This document shows, one piece after another, positions 1 through 8,788 of a DNA stretch of 64,000 bases. Each line of letters begins with the position of its first letter. Position 1 is the stretch's first letter. The translations under genes were made by a program, and so were the position numbers. This DNA is from Caldicoprobacter guelmensis (lineage in GTDB: Bacteria; Bacillota; Clostridia; Caldicoprobacterales; Caldicoprobacteraceae). Location of the stretch: positions 220,722-284,721 of the forward strand of contig NZ_JAFBDW010000005.1 of assembly GCF_016908415.1 (NCBI RefSeq), in the 5' to 3' direction. A model generated the notes under the pieces. It worked only from the letters and a program-made list of their open reading frames with translations, was not told where the DNA came from and did not search any database.

Positions 1-1
1 G

Positions 2-115
2 AAAGTCATCCACGACCAACTGGAAAGCTATTACATTTCTGCTATGGATTTTGAAAAGATCGAACGGATCCGCCAACAAATCGTTCAACGCATGTTAAAA
101 TATGAAAATAGCTAG
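2..115 (+). CDS. C-terminal end of an unidentified protein (partial)
   Basis: An open frame enters from the left edge and ends at a TAG at 113-115. It gives 37 residues beginning KVIHDQLESYY and ending QRMLKYENS. The tail is charged and looks helical (DFEKIERIRQQIVQRMLKY). I do not recognise the family and the start lies outside the window. No terminator is obvious in the 120 bases after it. Confidence 0.45.
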   Translation, partial: KVIHDQLESYYISAMDFEKIERIRQQIVQRMLKYENS

Positions 116-237
116 TAAAGCTCTTAATTTTTCACAATTTTTAAGTTTATTTTTTATAATGCTTTTCTATGGTATCCCCGCTGGCAATGTGGTATAATAT
201 AACCAAACCCTAACAAAAATTACGGGAGGCGGTCAAC

Positions 238-666
238 ATGATACATTTTATCATTGGCCCGAAGGGGAGTGGCAAGACCAAGAAGGTGATAGAAATGGCG
301 AATCGGGCCGTAGAAGAGACCAAGGGCAATGTGGTGTTCATCGACGGAGACTATCGGAAGATAACGGGACTGAAGTATCGGATCCGGTTCATTAATGTGA
401 AGGAATTTGGGTTGAAGGACTTAAACATGCTGTACGGTTTTTTGTGCGGTGTCATAGCGGGGGATTACGATATCGAGCATGTTTATGTCGACGGGGTAAT
501 CGAGGATTTAGGGGGAGATGTGGAGAGCATTCAGGAGTTTGTGAGGGATGTAAAGAAGCTTTCGGACAAATTCAATATACAGTTTGTAGTCACCATGAGC
601 GGCACTCCCGAAAGCGTACCTGCTTTCCTGAAAGAATATATGCTGGAAGAAGAATGCATAGCATGA
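238..666 (+). CDS. Small P-loop ATPase-like protein of unknown function
   Basis: The 142-residue protein opens MIHFIIGPKGSGKTKK, so a Walker A motif (GPKGSGKT) sits at residues 7-14. A hydrophobic strand ending VFIDGD and a later VYVDGVIEDLGG could supply the Walker B acidic residue. It is much too short for a PilT-type hexameric ATPase, although such proteins are sometimes named that way in Clostridia. The start follows a GGGAGGCGG ribosome site, and a TATAAT box lies at 193-198. It is monocistronic, with a terminator directly downstream. Function is unknown. Confidence 0.7.
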   Translation: MIHFIIGPKGSGKTKKVIEMANRAVEETKGNVVFIDGDYRKITGLKYRIRFINVKEFGLKDLNMLYGFLCGVIAGDYDIEHVYVDGVIEDLGGDVESIQEFVRDVKKLSDKFNIQFVVTMSGTPESVPAFLKEYMLEEECIA

Positions 667-697
667 TAAGGGCTTAAAGAGGAAAACAAGGTATTTT

Positions 698-726
698 AGC
701 CGAGGGAAAGCCCTTGGCTTTCTTTT
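698..726 (+). terminator. Rho-independent terminator after the P-loop gene
   Basis: AGCCGAGGG and CCCTTGGCT pair with one mismatch around a three-base loop and run into TTTCTTTTT. Confidence 0.75.
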
Positions 727-842
727 TGAGGATGCCTCCCGTATTGATGAGGATAAAAGATTTTTGCCGGCATTACAAATGAGATTGATAAACATATATT
801 GAGCTTTTCCCACAAGGAAGGATAAGGGAAAAGTTTTTTTAT

Positions 843-871
843 TTGACGAGGAGTTTGTAAGGGGGTATAAT
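843..871 (+). promoter_or_regulatory. Sigma-A promoter for thrC
   Basis: TTGACG at 843-848 and TATAAT at 866-871 are separated by 17 bases. The thrC start follows about 45 bases downstream. Confidence 0.75.
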
Positions 872-914
872 GAATCAAAAATCCTTATATTACACTGAAT
901 GGTAGGAGATGAAT

Positions 915-2432
915 ATGCTGTACAAAAGCACTCGTGGAGGAAGTAGGAGTTTCTCTTCTATGGAGGTTATCAAACAGGGAATTGCTAGCGATGGAGGATT
1001 GTTTATACCAGATGAAATCCCGAGTTTATCCATGGATGATTTCAGAATATTGGTACAACGGGATTACCGTGAAAGGGCTGTGAAGATTCTTTCGTTGTTT
1101 TTGGACGATTATTCTCAAGAGGATTTGTCAAGGTGTGTGTATTCGGCTTATAACCTGGAGAAGTTCGATGTGGCTGATATTACTCCGGTTAAAAGGCTTA
1201 ACGATCAGCTTTATATTTTGGAGCTGTGGCATGGGCCAACTTGTGCATTTAAAGATATGGCTCTTCAGCTTCTTCCCCATTTAATGGTTACGGCCGCAAG
1301 GCGGACCGGTGAGAAGGACGATATTGTGATTCTTGTAGCCACATCGGGTGATACCGGGAAGGCAGCGCTGGAAGGATTTAAAGATGTTGCTGGCACACAT
1401 GTTGTGGTGTTTTACCCCAAGGAAGGCGTAAGCTCCATGCAGCAGCTCCAGATGATAACCCAGGAAGGTAGTAACGTCCATGTAGTGGCTGTAGAGGGAA
1501 ATTTTGACAGCGCACAGTCTGGCGTTAAGGCCATATTTGCCGATAAACAGTTGGAACAGAGGATGAGGCAAAGAGGGTATCGCTTCTCGTCTGCCAACTC
1601 AATAAACTGGGGAAGATTGGTTCCACAGATTGTTTATTATGTGTCTGCATGGCTTGAATTGTTCAAGGATGGAGAGGTATCAGAAGGTCAGCTCATTGAT
1701 GTGGTTGTGCCCACCGGCAACTTTGGCAATATTCTGGCAGCCTATTACGCCAAAAGGATGGGGGTCCCTATACACCGCCTGATTTGCGCTTCCAATAGAA
1801 ATAAGGTCCTTACTGATTTTATTAATACAGGCATATACGATCGCAGGAGAGAGTTTTATAAAACCATATCCCCTTCTATGGATATTTTGATATCCAGCAA
1901 CTTAGAAAGGCTGCTGTTTGAGCTTTCCGGGGGCGATCATCAAAGAGTAAAAACGTGGATGGTCAGTTTGCAGAATGAGGGCCAATACAGGATCGATGAT
2001 GAAAGTTTGCACAGGCTCCAGGAAATTTTCTGGGGAGGATATGCCGATGATGCTCAGACCCTTGAGGCCATACGCCAGGCGTATCAGGAGTATGGCTATG
2101 TTTTGGACCCCCATACAGCGGTAGGTAAATGGGTTTATGATGAATACAAGAAGCAGACGGGCGATAATCACAAGGCAATATTGGCATCGACGGCTAGCCC
2201 CTTTAAGTTTCCGCGTGATGTCTTAAAGGCTATAGTGGGGCGGGGTGTGAAAGACCATAGTGACGAATTTGGGTTGCTGGACCTTTTAAGCCGTATATCA
2301 AAAATTAATGTTCCTCCAGCCTTATCTAGGTTGAGGGAGAAGGATATTAAACATACAATATCATGCAGCCCGGACCAAATGAAAGATATAGTGGTTAAAC
2401 TTTTCGGGCTTGACGAGAGGTGTAGAGCATGA
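915..2432 (+). CDS. thrC: Threonine synthase
   Basis: This PLP enzyme converts O-phosphohomoserine to threonine and phosphate. The N-terminus (MLYKSTRGG...GIASDGGLFIP) is typical of the long threonine synthase class. The PLP lysine is in GPTCAFKDMALQLLP, the phosphate-binding loop is ATSGDTGKAALEGF, and PTGNFGNILAAYYAKRMG follows. I choose ATG 915 over ATG 909: AGGAG at 904-908 touches the first ATG but sits six bases before the second. This gives 505 residues, normal for the family. Its TGA overlaps the ATG of the nadE remnant (ATGA), so the two were once translationally coupled. Confidence 0.95.
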   Translation: MLYKSTRGGSRSFSSMEVIKQGIASDGGLFIPDEIPSLSMDDFRILVQRDYRERAVKILSLFLDDYSQEDLSRCVYSAYNLEKFDVADITPVKRLNDQLYILELWHGPTCAFKDMALQLLPHLMVTAARRTGEKDDIVILVATSGDTGKAALEGFKDVAGTHVVVFYPKEGVSSMQQLQMITQEGSNVHVVAVEGNFDSAQSGVKAIFADKQLEQRMRQRGYRFSSANSINWGRLVPQIVYYVSAWLELFKDGEVSEGQLIDVVVPTGNFGNILAAYYAKRMGVPIHRLICASNRNKVLTDFINTGIYDRRREFYKTISPSMDILISSNLERLLFELSGGDHQRVKTWMVSLQNEGQYRIDDESLHRLQEIFWGGYADDAQTLEAIRQAYQEYGYVLDPHTAVGKWVYDEYKKQTGDNHKAILASTASPFKFPRDVLKAIVGRGVKDHSDEFGLLDLLSRISKINVPPALSRLREKDIKHTISCSPDQMKDIVVKLFGLDERCRA

Positions 2433-2856
2433 GGATAGCTTTAGTTCAACTTAATTCTGTTGTGGGCGATTTAAAGGGAAATGCTTTGAAGGCCATAGAA
2501 TTCATACAAAAGGCTAGGGATTTAAGGTGTGATTTGGTGGTGTTTCTCGCAGCAACAGGTCTGAGGCATCGGTAGGCTATGCCACGATATATGGGGACAT
2601 GTGTGGTGGTCTTGCACCCATTGCAGATATTCCTAAAACTGTAGTCTATGAGATATGCCAATATGTGAATCGTGACAGGGAAATCATTTCCCATAATACT
2701 TTGATTAAGCCGCCGCCGGCCGAACTGCGCCCCAATCAAAAGGACCAGGATTCTTTACCCCCATATGACATACTTGATGCGGTGCTTAGCATGTATATAG
2801 ATGAAGGATTGTCGATTGATGAAATGGTGGATAGAGGGTATGATGTAGTATTTTGA
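2429..2856 (+). pseudogene. nadE: Glutamine-dependent NAD synthetase remnant with a large internal deletion
   Basis: The reading frame from ATG 2429 gives MRIALVQLNSVVGDLKGN...CDLVVF, the start of the nitrilase-type glutaminase domain of NadE. At about 2545 it stops matching. The next frame continues SRSNRSEASVGYATIYGDMCGGLAPIADIPKT...KPPPAELRPNQKDQDSLPPYDILD, the C-terminal end of the ammonia-dependent synthetase domain. The missing middle would be several hundred codons (the family is about 540-640 residues) and includes the rest of the glutaminase domain and the ATP-binding SGGVDS region. The join also changes frame, so no functional enzyme is made. An assembly gap is the alternative explanation. 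Confidence 0.85.
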
Positions 2857-2987
2857 ATATGATAGAGCGTAGCGAATATAAACGCCGACAAGCGCCAATG
2901 GTCATCCGTGTCTTCAGTCCCATAGAAAAATCTAGCAGAAATCCAATAGTTCACAGATATCGCTGGGAATGACGTGGTGAGCATGTT

Positions 2988-3905
2988 ATGGAGATATATG
3001 ATATGCGCTCCCCTGAATTATTTACTGAGGACCTTGTGCCATGCATCATGGGATATTATTATCGCAGTTTTAACAATCAGTATACTATGGCTCCGCATAG
3101 GCATAAACAGGTCGAAATAATGTATGTCGAGCAGGGTGAATGCAATGTTGAAGTGGAAGAACAGCGCCTGTTTATGCAAAAGGGAGAGTTTGTGTTTATA
3201 AACGGCGATGTACCCCATCGCCTTTTGGTTGAGGATGGTCATCCCTGCAAAATCCTCAACATCGAGTTTGTGTTTGTGCCAAACAAGGGGGAATTTTTTT
3301 CGTTTGGTGCCTTTTGTCGAAAAATATCCGATCCACCCATCTGTCTTTTTGAAGATACCTCTTATTATATTTTAAAAGATACTGAGGAAATTTATTGGTT
3401 GCTTAAAAGAATGATAGTCGAACTGGATGGGAATCGTGGTGCAGCGCAGATTTCTACGAATCTGCTTTTTTGGCAGCTTATGTTGCAGATTATAAGGATA
3501 GTAGAAGAACAGCGGCTAGGCAGCGCAGATCCGCAGATGGCTTATGTGAGGAGTGCTATTAAATTTATCCATAGGTCATATCACAAGGATATAAAGGTAG
3601 AGGACATCGCGAAGCATATAGGGCTCAACAGGAGCTATTTTCACAGGATATTTAGAGAATATACAGGGGTAACGCCGATTGAATACCTTACGCGGTTAAG
3701 GATTAAGCGTGCAAAGGATTTGCTTATAAAGACAAACCTATCCATGAATGAAGTGGCACAAAATATAGGGATAAGCAGTCAGCAATACTTTACATATCTT
3801 TTCAAAAGAGAAACCGGTATGTCTCCAGCAAAGTTCAGGAAGCTTTTTGAGGTGGATTATTTTCAACGGAAAAAAGATAAGCTTGAAGAAACTGGATGCG
3901 AATAA
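2988..3905 (+). CDS. AraC-family transcriptional regulator
   Basis: The 305-residue protein has an N-terminal cupin-like sensor domain (residues about 25-110, with PHRHKQVEIMYVEQGE and FVFINGDVPHRL). At the C-terminus are two helix-turn-helix units (about 195-290, with VEDIAKHIGLNRSYFHRIFREYTGVTPIEYLTRLRIKRAKDLL and EVAQNIGISSQQYFTYLFKRETGMSP). Such proteins usually sense a sugar and activate a nearby transport operon. The candidate target is the importer starting at 5437, but a DUF362 gene lies between. Start ATG 2988 has GGTGAG seven bases upstream. Confidence 0.88.
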   Translation: MEIYDMRSPELFTEDLVPCIMGYYYRSFNNQYTMAPHRHKQVEIMYVEQGECNVEVEEQRLFMQKGEFVFINGDVPHRLLVEDGHPCKILNIEFVFVPNKGEFFSFGAFCRKISDPPICLFEDTSYYILKDTEEIYWLLKRMIVELDGNRGAAQISTNLLFWQLMLQIIRIVEEQRLGSADPQMAYVRSAIKFIHRSYHKDIKVEDIAKHIGLNRSYFHRIFREYTGVTPIEYLTRLRIKRAKDLLIKTNLSMNEVAQNIGISSQQYFTYLFKRETGMSPAKFRKLFEVDYFQRKKDKLEETGCE

Positions 3906-3989
3906 GAATATTTGTCATGATTATAATCAAGGGGGTAGGAGTATAAAAGTCTATCGAGCTTTGATAAAAGTTTAAAGGAGGGATAGTAG

Positions 3990-5084
3990 TTGAACTCTAA
4001 TCAGATTATGGTCATATATGGTAATGAACCACAAAAGATGATTCCACCATTATTGGATGCGGCAGGATTGCTGGATGACCTAAAGAAGGATTTTGTGATA
4101 GGTATAAAACCCAACCTTGTGGTGGCTAAGGAATCCTCATCAGGTGCTACCACTGATCCTGAGCTGGTTGGGGCAGTGGTGGAGTATCTGAAGGTGCATG
4201 GCTTTAACAATCTGCTAATAATGGAAAGCTCCTGGGTAGGAGACAGTACAAAGCGGGCTTTTAAAGTATGTGGTTACGAAGAAATTTCTCGTAAGTTTGA
4301 TGTTCCGCTTATAGACCTCAAGGATGACGCTTACAGCGAAGTCAGGGTGGATGATTTAACATTGAGGATATGCAGCAAACCGCTTAAAGTGGATTATTTG
4401 ATTAATATACCAGTGCTCAAAGCTCACTGTCAAACCAAGTTGACGTGTGCATTGAAAAATTTGAAAGGATGCATACCAGATAGCGAAAAGAGGCGCTTTC
4501 ATTCACTGGGGTTACACAAACCCATTGCCTACTTGAGTACTGTCCTGAAAACGCACTTGACCATTGTGGATGCCATAATAGGGGATTTGACTTTTGAAGA
4601 AGGGGGTACGCCGGTTCAAATGAACCGGATTATAGCAGGTAAAGACCCTGTGTTGGTGGATGCATATGCCGCCCAGCTTATAGGATATGAAAAGGATGAT
4701 ATACCTTATATTTCCTTAGCTGAAAGGCTGGGTGTGGGCTGCGCTGATGTGACAAAAGCTGAAGTTATAGAGCTGAATCAGGGAACCAACAGCGGCAAGA
4801 AGTTTGAGGCATCAAGGCAAGTTATGGCATTGGCTAAATATGTGGTGGAGAAGGACGCCTGTTCCGCTTGTTATGGAAGCCTTATCCACGCACTGGAAAG
4901 ATTGAGGGAAAGAGGAAAGTTGAATGCTTTGAAGGCTAAGGTGTATATTGGCCAAGGGTTTAAAGGGCAGAAGATAGAGGGGATTGGCATAGGGTTGTGC
5001 GCTCGAGGATGTAGTATCAGTTTGCCAGGCTGTCCCCCAAAAGCCAGGGATATTGTGGAATTTCTTGAAAGGTTACTCAAATAA
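3990..5084 (+). CDS. DUF362 domain protein
   Basis: The 364-residue protein carries the DUF362 signature: IGIKPNLVVAKESSSGATTDPELVGAVVEYLK at the N-terminus, VDYLINIPVLKAHCQTKLTCALKNLKGCIP in the middle, and GKDPVLVDAYAAQLIGY. Many relatives end with a ferredoxin domain. This one instead has scattered cysteines (KDACSACYGS, GLCARGCSISLPGCPP) that could bind a metal centre but do not form a standard 2x4Fe-4S pair. The start is TTG 3990, eight bases after AAAGGAGGG. The role of the family is unclear. Confidence 0.8.
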   Translation: MNSNQIMVIYGNEPQKMIPPLLDAAGLLDDLKKDFVIGIKPNLVVAKESSSGATTDPELVGAVVEYLKVHGFNNLLIMESSWVGDSTKRAFKVCGYEEISRKFDVPLIDLKDDAYSEVRVDDLTLRICSKPLKVDYLINIPVLKAHCQTKLTCALKNLKGCIPDSEKRRFHSLGLHKPIAYLSTVLKTHLTIVDAIIGDLTFEEGGTPVQMNRIIAGKDPVLVDAYAAQLIGYEKDDIPYISLAERLGVGCADVTKAEVIELNQGTNSGKKFEASRQVMALAKYVVEKDACSACYGSLIHALERLRERGKLNALKAKVYIGQGFKGQKIEGIGIGLCARGCSISLPGCPPKARDIVEFLERLLK

Positions 5085-5170
5085 GAAATTTTACGGAATT
5101 TTTCAGGGGGCATATCGAAAATTTAAGTGGGATTGTATTGGATGTCCCTTTATAATGAGTTAAAATAACA

Positions 5171-5220
5171 TATAAAACAACATAAAACCACATAAAACCA
5201 CATTATTGAATGTGGTTTTA
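5171..5220 (+). repeat. Three 10-base direct repeats running into a hairpin
   Basis: The unit CATAAAACCA occurs three times in tandem with a 10-base period (5171-5200, the first copy imperfect). The last copy forms an 11-base stem: TAAAACCACAT at 5193-5203 pairs with ATGTGGTTTTA at 5210-5220. It could terminate the DUF362 transcript or be a regulator-binding array on one face of the helix for the sugar operon. Confidence 0.5.
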
Positions 5221-5289
5221 GATGTTTAATTTATAATACCACAAAATAATGCAAAATAACACAAGAATGTAATGTAAATTACTGATTTA

Positions 5290-5305
5290 TGACCAAAATC
5301 GGTCA
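5290..5305. promoter_or_regulatory. Palindromic operator candidate upstream of the sugar importer
   Basis: TGACC and GGTCA form a perfect inverted repeat with a six-base spacer. It lies 20 bases upstream of the putative -35 box at 5325, a position that suits an activator. Confidence 0.45.
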
Positions 5306-5324
5306 TATTGTGCTTTTGTTATAC

Positions 5325-5353
5325 TTGAATTTTGCTACAAAATCCAATAATAT
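5325..5353 (+). promoter_or_regulatory. Putative sigma-A promoter of the sugar operon
   Basis: TTGAAT at 5325-5330 and TAATAT at 5348-5353 are separated by 17 bases. Nothing else in the 352-base gap between 5084 and 5437 matches better. Confidence 0.5.
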
Positions 5354-5371
5354 AAAAACAGAACCACATAA

Positions 5372-5405
5372 ATCCCACATATACATACCTCAAAACATGT
5401 GGGAT
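5372..5405. promoter_or_regulatory. Inverted repeat in the sugar-operon leader
   Basis: ATCCCACAT and ATGTGGGAT are perfect nine-base inverted arms separated by 16 bases, just after the putative promoter. The position suits a repressor operator (for example for the DeoR protein at 11007) or a leader hairpin. Confidence 0.45.
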
Positions 5406-5436
5406 AATAAAAATTTTAGGGAGGGATTAAAGTATT

Positions 5437-6807
5437 ATGTTCAAAAATAAGGCTATAGGACTATTAATGGTATTGTTGTTATGTTTGGGTTTGATACTGA
5501 CTTCATGCACAGGTTCAAAGACGCAGCAGCCAACACAGCAACAGGAGAAGGAACAAAGCACGGGAGAACAAGCTAAAGAAGAACAACCTAAGACGGAGAC
5601 TCCAAAGGAAAAAGTCACAATTGAATTTTGGTCTTTCTGGGGTTCGGTGACTCGTCGTCCTATCATTGAAAAGATTATAAGTGATTTTAATGGATCGCAA
5701 GACAGGATTCAAGTGAAGTACACGTTTGTTCCATGGGGAGATATTTGGACCAAGAATTTAGCTGCCATTGCAGCAGGTAACCCGCCAGATGTAATAATAA
5801 ATGATATTAATACTGTTGCACATAGGGCAAATCAAAAGCAAAATACAAATTTAGCTCCGTACCTAGCGAAAGAAAAAGAAAATATTAAGGATCGTTTCTT
5901 CCCGCAGTTGTGGGAGGCAACGTTGTTCAATGGTGAGCCTTATGCACTTCCGTTTAATACCGATACCAGGCTGCTTTTCTGGAATAAAGATCATTTTGCA
6001 CAGGTAGGTCTTGACCCAGAGAAACCCCCAAAAACATGGGCAGAATTAGAGGAATATGCTAAGAAGCTGGATGTGATTGAAAATGGTAAATATAAAAGAA
6101 TTGGATTCTATCCATTGTGGGGAGCGGGGGTAGACCTTTGGTTGCTGAACAGCGATGGTAAAAATTTCGTAGACAAAGAAGGTAATGTCTATATTAATAC
6201 TCCCGAAAAGGTGAAGGCTTTAGAGTGGTTAGTCAGTTGGAAGAATCGCCTGGGCGAGAAAAATGTTAATGAATTCCAGGCACAGTTTGGTAGCCAGCAA
6301 GCTGATCCGTTTATATCAGGAAAGGTATCCATGATAATCCAGAATATGAATTTCTATACTCAGCTTAGAGATTATGGTAAAAATGTGAAGTATGGAGTGA
6401 CTGAGCTGCCTGCAATGCAAGAAGGATCTGGGCACTGGAGCTGGGGTGGCGGCTTTGTGGTTGAGATACCATACGGTGCAAAACATCCTGATGAGGCATA
6501 CGAGTTTATGAAATACCTGACAGATGTGGATGCACAGAGTTACTGGGCTAAGTGGTGCCTTGACATGGTTGCGAACAAGGAAGCTGCAAATACTCCTGAG
6601 TTACAAGAAATACCTGTTTACAAAGTTGCAGTTGAAAACATGAAACAAACGCTGATTACACCTGTACCACTGTTTGCACCGGATTATATGGGCAACCTAG
6701 TACAACCGCAATTTGATGCGGCTATGTTGGGTAAGGTAAGTCCTCAAGACGCTCTCGCAAAAGCACAAAAAGACGTTGAAGACTTGATAAAGAGCAACAA
6801 GAAATAA
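5437..6807 (+). CDS. Sugar ABC transporter substrate-binding lipoprotein
   Basis: The 456-residue protein has a lipoprotein signal (hydrophobic LLMVLLLCLGLILTSC, lipobox LTSC, Cys at residue 26). A Gln/Glu/Lys-rich linker follows, then a family 1 extracellular solute-binding fold (VTIEFWSFWGS, AAIAAGNPPDVIINDINTVAHRA, PYALPFNTDTRLLFWNKDHF). It captures an oligosaccharide outside the membrane and delivers it to the two permeases encoded next. The start follows AGGGAGGG. A strong hairpin directly after the stop probably makes this binding protein more abundant than the permeases. Confidence 0.92.
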   Translation: MFKNKAIGLLMVLLLCLGLILTSCTGSKTQQPTQQQEKEQSTGEQAKEEQPKTETPKEKVTIEFWSFWGSVTRRPIIEKIISDFNGSQDRIQVKYTFVPWGDIWTKNLAAIAAGNPPDVIINDINTVAHRANQKQNTNLAPYLAKEKENIKDRFFPQLWEATLFNGEPYALPFNTDTRLLFWNKDHFAQVGLDPEKPPKTWAELEEYAKKLDVIENGKYKRIGFYPLWGAGVDLWLLNSDGKNFVDKEGNVYINTPEKVKALEWLVSWKNRLGEKNVNEFQAQFGSQQADPFISGKVSMIIQNMNFYTQLRDYGKNVKYGVTELPAMQEGSGHWSWGGGFVVEIPYGAKHPDEAYEFMKYLTDVDAQSYWAKWCLDMVANKEAANTPELQEIPVYKVAVENMKQTLITPVPLFAPDYMGNLVQPQFDAAMLGKVSPQDALAKAQKDVEDLIKSNKK

Positions 6808-6817
6808 TTGGTTCAAA

Positions 6818-6848
6818 AGTGGAGCAGCTTTGTGCTGCTCCACTTTTT
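6818..6848 (+). terminator. Intra-operon terminator or attenuator
   Basis: AGTGGAGCAGC at 6818-6828 and GCTGCTCCACT at 6834-6844 form a perfect 11-base stem with a five-base loop, followed by TTTT. It sits between the binding-protein stop and the permease start. It fits the partial termination or mRNA stabilisation seen in many importer operons. Confidence 0.8.
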
Positions 6849-6873
6849 GAGAAAAAGAGGGGGAGGGGAGGCT

Positions 6874-7788
6874 TTGAAAGGTAGGCACTTGAGTATAAGG
6901 CAAAAAGAAGAAATAATGGGGTATGTTTTTATTTTGCCTTGGATCATAGGTTTTATTTCATTTGTATTGGGTCCTTTATTGTTTTCTTTATATGGTAGTT
7001 TTACGAATTATAATATTACTTCACGCATGGAATTTGTAGGTTTTGATAATTATATTAGGATGTTTACGCGGGACCCATTGTTTTGGAAGTCGCTTTATAA
7101 TACAGCATATTATGTTGTATTTATGGTACCTCTTACTACAGTTGGAGCTATAGTACTTTCCGTTTTGCTTAATCAAAAGGTACCGTGTACTAGAGTTTAT
7201 AGAACCATTTACTATATGCCATCGGTGCTGTCAGGTGTAGCCGTGTATATGCTCTGGATGCAGCTTTTAAATCCTCAAAGTGGGTTAGTAAATACGGCTT
7301 TACGGTTGATAGGGATAGAAGGTCCTGCATGGTTGTTTGATCCTGCGTGGACAAAGCCGGCAATTATATTTATGAAGATGTGGAGCGTAGGAGGCGGAAT
7401 GTTGCTTTATCTTGCCAATCTGCAGAGCATCCCAACGCAACTGTATGAGTCTGCAGAGCTTGACGGTGCCAATGCATGGCACAGATTCCGTTTTATTACT
7501 TTGCCTATGATTACGCCTGTAATTTTCTTTGATGTGGTAACCAGCCTTATAGGTGGTTTCCAAATCTTTCAGGAAGGATACGTTATGTCGCAAAACGGTG
7601 ACGGTGGACCAATGCATTCATTGCTATTTTACAACCTTCACATGTGGAACAAGGCCTTTGAGGTATTTGATATGGGATATGCTATGGGAATGGCGTGGAT
7701 ACTGTTTATTATCGTTATGATTCTTACAGCATTGAACATGAAGTTTTCCAAGCACTGGGTCTATTATGAAGGAGGCGATGGCAGATGA
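6874..7788 (+). CDS. Carbohydrate ABC transporter permease (MalF/UgpA type)
   Basis: It has six predicted membrane spans starting at GYVFILPWIIGFISFVLGPLLFSLYGSF. The permease EAA loop is YESAELDGANAWHRFRFITLPMITPVI. I place the start at TTG 6874, seven bases after GGAGG at 6862-6866 (304 residues). The longer open frame from 6808 would have to be translated through the terminator hairpin. It overlaps the next permease by four bases (ATGA). Confidence 0.9.
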   Translation: MKGRHLSIRQKEEIMGYVFILPWIIGFISFVLGPLLFSLYGSFTNYNITSRMEFVGFDNYIRMFTRDPLFWKSLYNTAYYVVFMVPLTTVGAIVLSVLLNQKVPCTRVYRTIYYMPSVLSGVAVYMLWMQLLNPQSGLVNTALRLIGIEGPAWLFDPAWTKPAIIFMKMWSVGGGMLLYLANLQSIPTQLYESAELDGANAWHRFRFITLPMITPVIFFDVVTSLIGGFQIFQEGYVMSQNGDGGPMHSLLFYNLHMWNKAFEVFDMGYAMGMAWILFIIVMILTALNMKFSKHWVYYEGGDGR

Positions 7789-8642
7789 GCAAAAGGTATT
7801 ATGCCAGTCGCCGTGCTCAACAGCTTAGAGCCAAGGTGATAGTCAGCATAATACTGTTTTCAGGCAGCATAATCTTAATTATGCCTCTATGGTGGATGAT
7901 CTCCACTTCTCTTAAATCCATGGAGGAGATCATGCAATATCCCCCCACTTTTTATCCTCATAAGGTTTACTGGAGAAACTACGTGGAGGCGTGGAATGCA
8001 GCGCCCTTTACTAGATATACTTTTAATACGCTGATCATTTGCTTTTTTAGTGTAGTGGGAAGCGTGCTTTCTAATTCGTTTGTTGGTTATGGCTTTGCTA
8101 AAATACGCTTTAGGGGCAGAGAAACCCTTATGAATGTTGTTCTTTCTACCATGATAATACCCGGATTTGTCACATTGATACCGACTTATGTTCTGTTTTC
8201 AAAGTTAGGTTGGGTAAATACTTATCTGCCTCTTACTGTGCCGAGCTTTTTTGGTAGCACGTTCTTTATATTTATGTTTCGCCAGTTTTATATGACTATA
8301 CCTAATGAGCTGGTAGAAGCAGCCATGATAGACGGTGCCAATCACTTTTATATATGGTTTAAACTGATGTTGCCTTTAGTAAAACCAGTATTGGCGACTG
8401 TAGCCATATTCTCCTTCAACGGTGCATGGAATGACCTGTTAGGACCATTGCTTTATATAAATGATGAAATGAAGTACACTTTACAGATAGGCCTTCAAAA
8501 TTTCCGAGGATTGGTACAGACACAATGGCATTATCTTATGGCTGCATCCACCTTGGTATTGTTGCCTGTGTTGATACTGTTTTTCGCATTCCAGCGTTAT
8601 TTCATAGAGGGCATGAATTTGACTGCTGGTACGAAAGGTTAA
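7785..8642 (+). CDS. Carbohydrate ABC transporter permease (MalG/UgpE type)
   Basis: The 285-residue inner-membrane protein has six spans and the EAA loop VEAAMIDGANHFYIWFKLMLPLVKPVL. It begins MSKRYYASRRAQQLRAKVIVSIILFSGSIILIMPLWWMISTSLKS, the usual cytoplasmic N-terminus and first span. It is coupled to the preceding permease by ATGA overlap. No ATPase gene is in the operon, so a shared MsmK/UgpC-type ATPase encoded elsewhere is likely. Confidence 0.9.
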   Translation: MSKRYYASRRAQQLRAKVIVSIILFSGSIILIMPLWWMISTSLKSMEEIMQYPPTFYPHKVYWRNYVEAWNAAPFTRYTFNTLIICFFSVVGSVLSNSFVGYGFAKIRFRGRETLMNVVLSTMIIPGFVTLIPTYVLFSKLGWVNTYLPLTVPSFFGSTFFIFMFRQFYMTIPNELVEAAMIDGANHFYIWFKLMLPLVKPVLATVAIFSFNGAWNDLLGPLLYINDEMKYTLQIGLQNFRGLVQTQWHYLMAASTLVLLPVLILFFAFQRYFIEGMNLTAGTKG

Positions 8643-8664
8643 GCTTGAAGATATAGAGTGAAAA

Positions 8665-8723
8665 ACGTGGTTGCCCGGATTCTCAGTCAATGTATATTAG
8701 GTAGGATAAGGTGGCAGCCACGT
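8665..8723. other. Long-loop inverted repeat between importer and aldolase genes
   Basis: ACGTGGTTGCC (8665-8675) and GGCAGCCACGT (8713-8723) pair along 11 bases with one G-T, around a 37-base loop. There is no T-tract directly after it. It may be an mRNA-processing or regulatory structure within the 146-base gap. Confidence 0.35.
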
Positions 8724-8788
8724 CGTTTATGTTTTTTATGTGATAACCGTGGAAGTATACTTAAAATGCGAAATGAGGTGAAAAGAAG

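Noticed and set aside
6808..6873. N-terminal extension of the first sugar permease starting at TTG 6808
   Set aside because: It has no ribosome site and would be encoded by the terminator hairpin at 6818-6848; the GGAGG at 6862 serves TTG 6874.
8665..8723. Riboswitch upstream of the aldolase gene
   Set aside because: Only one weak long-loop stem is present, with no conserved aptamer core recognisable.
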